From NCBI GenBank assembly GCA_017527945.1, contig JAFXPL010000175.1, forward strand, positions 1-35,959: DNA of 35,959 bases, written 5' to 3'. This stretch comes from Bacteroidales bacterium (GTDB lineage: Bacteria; Bacteroidota; Bacteroidia; Bacteroidales; WCHB1-69). A program made the position numbers and the translations under genes. The notes beneath the pieces are model-generated. The model saw only the letters and a program-made list of their open reading frames with translations, did no database searches and was not told where the DNA came from. Positions 25,609 through 32,528 of the stretch are shown here, piece by piece (within the stretch, counting starts at the first letter, position 1; every line of letters starts with the position of its first letter).

Positions 25609-26819
25609 TTTCTTTCCGTTACTTGTTTATAGAAGTCGGTGATTTGCTGTGCGATGACCGCGTTGTTGTGGTGGATGGAAATGTAGTGACGGGCGTTTTC
25701 GCTGATGATGCTGCACAAGTCGGGCATGGCCACGCATTTGTTGACCACGGCCACGAATTCCTCGGGGGTGTTGGCGATGAAAAGGTGCTTTCCGTCTTGC
25801 ACGTCAAGTCCTTCCGCTCCGATGGAGGTGGTGATGACGACGCGCCCCAGGGCCATGGCTTCCACAATCTTGATGCGGATGCCGCTGCCGGAGAGCAGGG
25901 GCACCACCATGATGTCGTGGTCCATCATGAATTCGTTGGCGTTGGGCACGGATCCGACCACGTTCACGTTCGGGTCGTGGCGGTTGCGGATACGGTCAGG
26001 GATGTCGTGGCCGGCCAGCGTGAAAGTGAGATTGGGGTGCACAGATTGAATTTCGGGCCACACCTCGTCCAGAAACCATTCGATGCCTTCCACGTTCGGC
26101 GACCAGTTCATGCTGCCGAGATGGAATAGCTTCGGCTGATCGGTGGCAATGTAGTCGTCATCTTCCATGTCATAATTATCGACATTGATGCCGAACGGGA
26201 TGACGATGCCCGGCACATTGGGCGCGGTGTTGTGGAAATACTGGAAATCGGGCTCGGAAATGGACATGTAGCCGTCCACTTCGTGAAGGATTTTCCGTTC
26301 CACGCGCTTGAGCTGGTACGCATTGACGCGATAGGCAATTTTCAGGACCGGATTGTGCTCGTTCTCCGACAGGCGTTCCCAGATTTGGTGCTCGATGTTG
26401 TGCAGGCGCAGCAGGATTTTCGCTTTCGAGTGCTTCCGGATCAGCGGGATGTAGGGCGCCATGTAGATGGACTCTATGTGGACGATGTCGAAGGGCTCTT
26501 TTTGGAGTACTTCGGTCAACTTGGCGGCCATGTTTTTGTGGTAAAACCGGCTGATATGGTAGGATTTTCCCGTGAAAAGGGTTTTCAGTGCCTCGATTTT
26601 ATGCGGAGTGGTGTCGATATAGACTTGTTCGAAGCGAGTGCTCAGCAGATATTCCCTTGAGTAGGCCGACACCACGAAAGGATGCTTGGGTGTGGCCACG
26701 GCAAGCACTTTCACGTCCATGCCGCTGTCCATCAGGCACTGCGTGATGTTGTGAATGGCGATGCAGCCGCCGTCGATGGCGGGCAAAGGCGTTTTATGAC
26801 AAAGTTGAAGGATTTTCAT
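25605..26819 (-). CDS. GT4-family glycosyltransferase
   Basis: This 404-residue protein has a GT-B fold. The N-terminal half begins MKILQLCHKTPLPAIDGGCIAIHN, typical of GT4 enzymes. The C-terminal nucleotide-sugar domain contains LFHLGSMNWSPNVEGIEWFLDEV and VVPLLSGSGIRIKIVEAMALGRVVITT, with the conserved Glu after RIKI. The donor and acceptor cannot be told from sequence; a role in surface glycan or lipopolysaccharide assembly is inferred from the permease gene next to it. It overlaps that upstream permease gene by 26 bp and dxs by 4 bp. Confidence 0.9.
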   Translation of the reverse strand: MKILQLCHKTPLPAIDGGCIAIHNITQCLMDSGMDVKVLAVATPKHPFVVSAYSREYLLSTRFEQVYIDTTPHKIEALKTLFTGKSYHISRFYHKNMAAKLTEVLQKEPFDIVHIESIYMAPYIPLIRKHSKAKILLRLHNIEHQIWERLSENEHNPVLKIAYRVNAYQLKRVERKILHEVDGYMSISEPDFQYFHNTAPNVPGIVIPFGINVDNYDMEDDDYIATDQPKLFHLGSMNWSPNVEGIEWFLDEVWPEIQSVHPNLTFTLAGHDIPDRIRNRHDPNVNVVGSVPNANEFMMDHDIMVVPLLSGSGIRIKIVEAMALGRVVITTSIGAEGLDVQDGKHLFIANTPEEFVAVVNKCVAMPDLCSIISENARHYISIHHNNAVIAQQITDFYKQVTERK

Positions 26820-28263
26820 CTCTTTTCTTGGAAAACAGTTTTATGTTTTTGAATCTGTCCACAATTTTGGCGTAAGTGTCGGGTGAGAGCACGGCCGTGT
26901 CCATGGTGGCGTGATAGGTCAAGAAGACGCATAGCGGCAATAGGATGAACGATGACATCCAGGTTCCGAACCACACGGGCATCGTGCTTCCCTTGGCTAT
27001 TTTTTCGCCGATGACGGAGAGGGCGAAGTAAATCACGAAAAAGACCACGGTGAAAACCAGCGGGATGGCAATGCCACCCTTCCGGATGATGGACCCTAAC
27101 GGCGCCCCGATGAAGAAAAAGAGCAGGCAGGCGACGGCCAGCCGGTATTTCCGCTGGAGTTCGATTTGGTACGACCACATGTAGGAGGTTCGGTAGGCGG
27201 CATCCGTATAGTTGAACTGCATGGAGTAGATGTATGAGCGGGAGGTGTTTTCGGCATGGTTCAGCACAAGGCTGCGCATTTCGGGGCTGAAAGCGTTGAG
27301 GTCGAATGCCAATGAGGTGTCTTGGGTCTTGAATTTTTCGTCATTACGGACGAAATTGTTGTAATAGTAAAGGTTCCCGAAAAAAACGTTGGCGGTATTC
27401 TCTTCATTGGCGCGAATTTGTTTCTTCATGCTGTCGATTTGGGTACTCAACTGCTTGTTGGTCATGGCGGAGGAATGCCCTTCAAAAAGTTCGGCATCCA
27501 CTTGGCTCATGGAGAAGTCGGACATGTCGAAACGCTTGTACTGTTTGTCGAAGTTGGCCCGCATCAGTGGGAGTTGCGAGGCTTTTCCGCGGCTCACACC
27601 CATGGAGGAGGTCTCGTCCCAGAAGGAGCCGTTGTGCAAGGTGAACAGCAGGTAGTGCTTGTCAGGGGTTACCGTCATGGTGCCTGATTCGGCGTAGGTG
27701 ACGGAGGTGTTGCCCTGTCGCCGCGAGTGGTCGTAAATCAGGATATCCTTCACTGTTTCGCCGTCGGGCATTTTCTTGCCTACGAGGATGGAGTAGTTGT
27801 CGAAGCCGTCGTAGAAAACACCTTCCTCGATGTTCAGGGCGGGTTTCTGTTCTTGGATGTCATAAAGTAACATCCTGAGTTTCAGGGATGCACGTGGGAT
27901 GACTTGGTCGGAGACGAAGAAAGAGACGATGGTGATGACCACGGTCAGCAGGGCCAGTGGGGTCATCATCTTGCGCGTGGAAATACCTGCCGACTTCAGG
28001 GCGACGATTTCGTAGCGTTCACCCATATTGCCGAAGGTCATCAGGGAGGCCAGCATTACCGCCAACGGGAAAGCCATGGAACTGAGCGAGACGGCTGCGT
28101 AGAACAGCAGTTTCAGCATCACGGACACTTCCAGACCTTTACCTACAAGCTCATCCACCCATTTCCAGACGAACTGCATAAGCAGCACGAAGAGTGCCAC
28201 GAAGAAGGTCAGGAAAAAGGGACCTAAGAAATTCTTGCAGAGGTATTTGTTGACGATTTTCAC
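26794..28263 (-). CDS. LptF/LptG-family permease (lipopolysaccharide transport)
   Basis: This 489-residue inner-membrane protein of the LptF/LptG (YjgP/YjgQ) family is the permease of the ABC complex that extracts lipopolysaccharide for delivery to the outer membrane. Three N-terminal helices (NFLGPFFLTFFVALFVLLMQF onward) are followed by a large periplasmic beta-jellyroll and three C-terminal helices (LAVACLLFFFIGAPLGSIIRKGGIAIPLVF). Which of F or G it is cannot be decided here. It follows the transketolase half by 12 bp and overlaps the glycosyltransferase start. Confidence 0.9.
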   Translation of the reverse strand: MKIVNKYLCKNFLGPFFLTFFVALFVLLMQFVWKWVDELVGKGLEVSVMLKLLFYAAVSLSSMAFPLAVMLASLMTFGNMGERYEIVALKSAGISTRKMMTPLALLTVVITIVSFFVSDQVIPRASLKLRMLLYDIQEQKPALNIEEGVFYDGFDNYSILVGKKMPDGETVKDILIYDHSRRQGNTSVTYAESGTMTVTPDKHYLLFTLHNGSFWDETSSMGVSRGKASQLPLMRANFDKQYKRFDMSDFSMSQVDAELFEGHSSAMTNKQLSTQIDSMKKQIRANEENTANVFFGNLYYYNNFVRNDEKFKTQDTSLAFDLNAFSPEMRSLVLNHAENTSRSYIYSMQFNYTDAAYRTSYMWSYQIELQRKYRLAVACLLFFFIGAPLGSIIRKGGIAIPLVFTVVFFVIYFALSVIGEKIAKGSTMPVWFGTWMSSFILLPLCVFLTYHATMDTAVLSPDTYAKIVDRFKNIKLFSKKRDENPSTLS

Positions 28264-28275
28264 GAGAGGGAGCGA

Positions 28276-29118
28276 TTAGTAATCCCCTAAGGTTTCGGGG
28301 AGTTGCGCTAATGCGGCGGCGGCCTGCTCGTCGTTAGGCGGCGTGCCGTGCCACTTGTGAGTGCCCATCATGAAGTCCACACCTTGGCCCATCTCGGTCT
28401 TCATTAGGATGGCGATGGGTTTCTGGTTGCCGGAGAGGGTCTTGGCCAGTTTCAGCGTCTGGATGCAACTCTTCATGTCATTACCGTTCATCTCCAAGAC
28501 CATCCATTGGAAAGCCTCGAACTTGGCACGGAGGTTGCCGAGGTTCATCACGGCATCCGTGCTGCCATCGATCTGTTTCTTGTTGTAGTCAACGGTAACA
28601 ATCAGGTTGTCAACGTGTTTTGAGCCGGCGAACATCAGTGCTTCCCAGTTCTGTCCTTCTTCGAGTTCCCCGTCACCGGTAAGCGTATAGACGAGGTGCT
28701 TGTCCTGGTTGGCTTTTTTGGCCAAAGCCGCGCCGATGGAGACGGAGAGTCCCTGTCCGAGGGAGCCGGAAGCCACACGGATGCCGGGAAGTCCCTCCAC
28801 GGGAGTGGGGTGGCCCTGCAGGCGGGTGCCTAACTTGCGGAAGGTGGCCAGTTCCGAGATCGGGAAATAGCCGCGCCGTGCCATCACGCTGTAGAGTACG
28901 GGGCTGATGTGGCCGTTGGAGGGGAAGAACATGTCTTCGCCGTTGCCCTCGCGGGTGAAATGTTCGGGGTCAATCTCCATCGTGGAGAAATAGAGGGCCG
29001 TCAAAAAGTCGGCGCATCCCAGCGAACCGCCCGGGTGCCCCGATTTTGCGCTGTGAACCATACGGATAATGTCTCTGCGCACCTGCGCTGCAACTTCTTG
29101 TAACTTGTTGATTTCCAT
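28276..29118 (-). CDS. Transketolase, N-terminal subunit only
   Basis: The 280-residue product matches only the thiamine-diphosphate-binding half of transketolase. HSAKSGHPGGSLGCADFL lies near the start, SLGQGLSVSIGAALA in the middle, and the cofactor motif GDGELEEGQNWEALMFAG follows. It ends as two-subunit transketolases do (GTHKWHGTPPNDEQ...). The C-terminal pyrimidine-binding half, normally encoded directly downstream, is not next to it: an LptF/G gene follows after 12 bp. The start at 29118 is chosen because the -7 box at 29179-29186 overlaps the longer reading from 29181. Confidence 0.93.
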   Translation of the reverse strand: MEINKLQEVAAQVRRDIIRMVHSAKSGHPGGSLGCADFLTALYFSTMEIDPEHFTREGNGEDMFFPSNGHISPVLYSVMARRGYFPISELATFRKLGTRLQGHPTPVEGLPGIRVASGSLGQGLSVSIGAALAKKANQDKHLVYTLTGDGELEEGQNWEALMFAGSKHVDNLIVTVDYNKKQIDGSTDAVMNLGNLRAKFEAFQWMVLEMNGNDMKSCIQTLKLAKTLSGNQKPIAILMKTEMGQGVDFMMGTHKWHGTPPNDEQAAAALAQLPETLGDY

Positions 29119-29178
29119 AATTATATATTGTTTACTTTTTGCTATTATTGCGAATCCGCCATCGGATTTAATTTGCGG

Positions 29179-29186
29179 CAAAGATA
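29179..29186 (-). promoter_or_regulatory. Promoter -7 box (TATCTTTG) of the transketolase-lptG-GT-dxs-phosphatase run
   Basis: TATCTTTG on the minus strand, about 60 bp before the transketolase start and just after the stop of the BrxC/BrxD-like ATPase gene. No other -7 box was seen between here and 23695, so the five genes may depend on this one. Confidence 0.7.
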
Positions 29187-29240
29187 CTATTTTTTATGGA
29201 GCGATTGGTCGATATGTGGGGAGGAGAATCTATCAGCTTC

Positions 29241-30572
29241 CTATATCGTGAACTCCACGAACCCATCCGCCGCCTCGTCGCTCACCGCCTCGCTCTTGGC
29301 GTAACTGAACTCTTCGCTTTGGAGTAGGGCTGCGAGTGTCATCGCAGGGTGCTGGTAGAGCAGGTCGAGCAGTTCGATGAAGTCGCGGATGACCTCGCGG
29401 GGCGTGATGTTCTGGTCGGCGCCGATGCGGCCGTACTCGACTTTGATGAAGGTCACGAGGTCGTCGGTGCTGACGCGGCGCGGGTAGCCGTAGAGGTCGG
29501 CGTGCATCTGCGCCAATTTCTCGCAAAGCACCAGCATCTCCTCGGCGGTGAGCGGCTCCAACCGGATGACAGGCGCGAGCAGGTCGCGGGCGCCCGGGCG
29601 CGAGAACTTGCCTTCGGCCAGGCGCGAGCGCAGCGCCTCGTAGCTATAGACCCCCCGCCGCTTGTCTTCCACGGCCTGTGGGGTCGCGCACATGATGATG
29701 CCCAAATACTTTGCTTTGCCCTGCAGCGTGTCGTTGTACATGGTCAGCATCTTCTCGTAGTTGTATTGTCGGGTGATGGTGTTCGGGATTTTGTAGAGAT
29801 TCACCAGTTCGTCAATCATAACCATCATGCCCGCGTAGCCCGCCAGACGGAAGAAGGTGGCGAAAATCTTCAGATAGTCGTACCAGTCGTCGTCGGTGAT
29901 GATCATGTTCACGCCCAACTCTTCCTTGGCTTCTTTCTTCAGGTTGTACTCCCCTCTGAACCATCGGGTCACCTTTGCTTTGGTTTCATCATCGCCTTCC
30001 ACATAGGCGTGGTAGTAGGCGGAAATCAGCTTGGCGAACTCGAAACCGTGCACGAGTTCGCTGACGGAGGCGGTGACAGCGTAAATTTTACGGTCCACCG
30101 TTTGCGTGAGAGCCGGGTCGCCGGGTGCAAGTCCGGTTTCTTGTACGGCCTCCGACTGCACGTTGCTGATCCAGCGGTCGAGCACAAGGGTTAGGGCACC
30201 GCCTTCGGGTTTAGTCTTGGTGGAGAGGTTCCCGATGAGCTCGCGGTAGGTGGCTAATCCCTGCCCGCGCGTGCCTTGTAGCCGTCGCTCGGGGGAAAGG
30301 TCGGCATCTGCGACAATGAATCCTTTGTCCATCACGTAGTTGCGGATGGTCTGCAGCAGGAAACTCTTGCCGGAGCCGTAGCGGCCCACGATGAAACGGA
30401 ACGAGGCCCCCCCTTCGCTGATGATATCGACATCGTGGAGCAGGGCTTCGATTTCGCTCTTGCGCCCGACGGTGATGTAGGGTAGCCCGATTCTCGGCAC
30501 CACTCCGCCTTTCAGCGAGTTGAGCACCGTCTGGGAGATTCTTTTGGGTACTTTTCTGTTCTCTTCGTTCAT
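29241..30572 (-). CDS. BrxC/BrxD-family P-loop ATPase (DUF2791)
   Basis: This 443-residue ATPase belongs to the family formerly called DUF2791, which includes the BREX proteins BrxC and BrxD. VPRIGLPYITVGRKSEIEALL precedes Walker A GRYGSGKS (63-70) and the strand GFIVADADLSPERR. Walker B is MVMIDEL (250-256), in the segment AGYAGMMVMIDELVNLYKI. The length is close to BrxD. No other BREX gene (brxA, brxB, pglX, pglZ, brxL) is present. Its neighbour is a TerB-N/TerB-C protein, a pairing known from predicted stress or anti-phage cassettes that usually add a superfamily II helicase. No helicase is seen here. Confidence 0.88.
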   Translation of the reverse strand: MNEENRKVPKRISQTVLNSLKGGVVPRIGLPYITVGRKSEIEALLHDVDIISEGGASFRFIVGRYGSGKSFLLQTIRNYVMDKGFIVADADLSPERRLQGTRGQGLATYRELIGNLSTKTKPEGGALTLVLDRWISNVQSEAVQETGLAPGDPALTQTVDRKIYAVTASVSELVHGFEFAKLISAYYHAYVEGDDETKAKVTRWFRGEYNLKKEAKEELGVNMIITDDDWYDYLKIFATFFRLAGYAGMMVMIDELVNLYKIPNTITRQYNYEKMLTMYNDTLQGKAKYLGIIMCATPQAVEDKRRGVYSYEALRSRLAEGKFSRPGARDLLAPVIRLEPLTAEEMLVLCEKLAQMHADLYGYPRRVSTDDLVTFIKVEYGRIGADQNITPREVIRDFIELLDLLYQHPAMTLAALLQSEEFSYAKSEAVSDEAADGFVEFTI

Positions 30573-30583
30573 AGTTTTTCGTT

Positions 30584-30646
30584 ATATGTCCCAGGGCTCA
30601 CTTCGTTCACCCTGGGTTGACATAGGTCGGGCTTTCAGCCCTTTTT
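30584..30646. repeat. Two-hairpin element between the TerB and ATPase genes
   Basis: Hairpin 1: CCCAGGG (30590-30596) with CCCTGGG (30610-30616), extended by TATGT (30585-30589) with ACATA (30620-30624) across a small bulge. Hairpin 2: GGGCT (30629-30633), loop TTC, AGCCC (30637-30641), then five Ts on the plus strand. It fills half of the 119-bp gap between two genes that should be cotranscribed. It resembles dispersed intergenic repeats I recall from gut Bacteroidales. Confidence 0.75.
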
Positions 30647-30691
30647 GGAATGTCTGTTTTATCAATAATGTCATTGTCATTTCGTCCGATG

Positions 30692-32338
30692 TCAGGAGGA
30701 CGGAAACTTTGCCTCGCCAGAGGACGCAACACCGACAATTGTCCTCACATCCTCTACATAATCCTCCACGAGTTCTATATGGTCGCCGTCGCAGTCGAGA
30801 ATACTGTCGCCGACCTCTTCGAAGAAAGCTTCGTTGAGGGTGTCGGCGACCACGGAGGGCATGAGATGGTGCGACCGTATCAGTTCGTCGGCGTTGCCGC
30901 CCGCAATCAGTGTTTGCAGGATCTGCGCATGAAGGCTGTCCAATTTTGCCAGTAGGGGGCTGGTTTCCAGATATATCGTTGATTCTGAGATGTTTGCTTG
31001 TTTCTTCGTAGTGGTGTTGATGGACGGTTCCTGCGGTTCGTCAGCCGCCAGGTCTTCATCAGTGAGTAGGCTTTCGCGGGTGACCACGGCCTCTTCGCGG
31101 ATGTGGTCGAGGCGGTCGAGGTGGATGTGCACTTTCGGTTTAGCCGCCTCAAGGCGCGCCTGCCGGTCGGTCTCGATGACTGCGTCCACGTAAGGGGTGG
31201 CCCAGGCGTCATCGGCCCTTTCGCGCAGGGGGCGCTTCAGGTTCAGATAGAGGCGCAGCTTGCGGTCTGCCTCGTGCAGTAGTGCGTTGATTCGCTTCTT
31301 GTCGAAATAGAGCTCTTCGTACTTCTTCACCATCCATTTTCCGCCCTGGTGGAGATAGATACGACATTCGTTCAGCGGGTATTCGAAGTCCTGGAGCTCC
31401 CGTCGTTCCAAATAGACCGCGTTGGCGAGCGGGTACCAGGGGAGAGGCTTCCACGGACCGAAACAGGCGGTCATGAAGTCGATGCCGTTCTCGTGATAGT
31501 GGGCCAGTGTGTGTCGCCAGATTTCGGCGAAGAGGTGCATGCCGACCTCTTTCTTCTGTATGATGACGGGGGAGGCTTCGAGGTTTCCGGTGGCGAAACG
31601 GCTGAGGGCCAGAAACACCTCCTTGTCGGTCCGGTTGTCTGGGGCACGCAGCACGGCAATGTGGTGATCGCGGTCTGTCAGCCTCGGGTTGGCGTAGTCG
31701 TCCACTTTTTTCTGGGGAAGCCGGTGGATGATGGCGAGCTCCAGCATCCAACGTCGCAGGTTCTCTTCCATCCTTATGTCGGCAAAATATTCGTCCAAGT
31801 AGTCCGTCTCGAACTCTTGCATTTTCCATAGGCTCTCTTCCACGGAGGCGGTGCCGATGCCGTTCAGCAGCTTGTAGAGATAAAGGTAGGCGAAAGAGGT
31901 CGGCGTGGGCAGAAAATTCCCTTTCCGTGCTTCGGTGCGCCAAGTGAAATAGCCGCGCAACTGCTTGATATTCAGGTCGTGATAAGTAGGAAAGTAATGC
32001 TTGAAATTCCCTTCCCACGGTTGGTCGTCCGTGTAGTCCTGCATGAACATTCCTTGATTGTAGAAGTTGAGGCATTTCTGCCGGAAAGAGCCGTCGCCGT
32101 AGTCATAAAGCCGCATCATCTCGCGAATCTTCTCCGGCACGTCCTGTCCGGATTGGGAATGAAGTTTCGCGGACTTGTCTAACGGGGTGTCGCCATAGAC
32201 GGACGATGGGTTGTCGCCATTGTTGAGCACGATGGTGGCGGTGTCATCCGACATGGGGATTCCCAAGAAGCGTCCTTTTTTGAGATCTTCCTCAAGATTG
32301 TATTTTCCCTCAGTGTATGTCAGTTCCGATAGTGTCAT
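30692..32338 (-). CDS. TerB-N/TerB-C domain protein
   Basis: The 548-residue protein has the architecture of tellurite-resistance-associated TerB-N/TerB-C proteins. The TerB-N region holds the diagnostic LRGYFTWRTEARKG (127-140) and then FAYLYLYKLLNGIG. A long helical middle follows, with a charged linker at about 400-460. The C-terminal TerB-C-like segment ends DSILDCDGDHIELVEDYVEDV. No central TerB domain is obvious. It is the first gene of the module with the BrxC/BrxD-like ATPase. The start at 32338 is only about 9 bp from the -7 box at 32347-32354, so the mRNA may be leaderless; an in-frame ATG at 32359 would lie upstream of the box. Confidence 0.85.
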   Translation of the reverse strand: MTLSELTYTEGKYNLEEDLKKGRFLGIPMSDDTATIVLNNGDNPSSVYGDTPLDKSAKLHSQSGQDVPEKIREMMRLYDYGDGSFRQKCLNFYNQGMFMQDYTDDQPWEGNFKHYFPTYHDLNIKQLRGYFTWRTEARKGNFLPTPTSFAYLYLYKLLNGIGTASVEESLWKMQEFETDYLDEYFADIRMEENLRRWMLELAIIHRLPQKKVDDYANPRLTDRDHHIAVLRAPDNRTDKEVFLALSRFATGNLEASPVIIQKKEVGMHLFAEIWRHTLAHYHENGIDFMTACFGPWKPLPWYPLANAVYLERRELQDFEYPLNECRIYLHQGGKWMVKKYEELYFDKKRINALLHEADRKLRLYLNLKRPLRERADDAWATPYVDAVIETDRQARLEAAKPKVHIHLDRLDHIREEAVVTRESLLTDEDLAADEPQEPSINTTTKKQANISESTIYLETSPLLAKLDSLHAQILQTLIAGGNADELIRSHHLMPSVVADTLNEAFFEEVGDSILDCDGDHIELVEDYVEDVRTIVGVASSGEAKFPSS

Positions 32339-32346
32339 AAGAAATG

Positions 32347-32354
32347 CAAAGATA
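32347..32354 (-). promoter_or_regulatory. Promoter -7 box (TATCTTTG) of the TerB-ATPase module
   Basis: TATCTTTG on the minus strand, nine bases from the ATG at 32338. If transcription starts at the usual distance, the leader is about 0-5 nt. Confidence 0.65.
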
Positions 32355-32456
32355 CACAAAAAAAGAAATCATGGCGATGCTTTAATTCGTTTTTTTTACC
32401 GATTAATAGTTGAATGGCATAATGGCAAATAAACTTCTCTTTTGTATGCAAATCAC

Positions 32457-32464
32457 TATTTTTG
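32457..32464 (+). promoter_or_regulatory. Promoter -7 box (TATTTTTG) of the DUF5686 gene
   Basis: TATTTTTG lies 64 bp before the ATG at 32529, divergent from the TerB promoter. The 190-bp region between the two start codons is AT-rich and shows no other motif that I can support. Confidence 0.55.
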
Positions 32465-32528
32465 TTTCTTTGCCTCAAAATAAAAACAGCGTATCTGCGT
32501 TAAAGGCAATTTTGATAAATAACATTGA

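Noticed and set aside
29241..30572. A BREX defence system
   Set aside because: Only the BrxC/BrxD-type ATPase family is present; no methyltransferase, PglZ-type phosphatase or BrxL gene exists in the window.
30500..30840. A plus-strand ORF across the TerB-ATPase spacer
   Set aside because: Its middle is the translated two-hairpin repeat (RSPWVDIGRAFSPF), a pattern that gives spurious gene calls; its ends are antisense to real genes.
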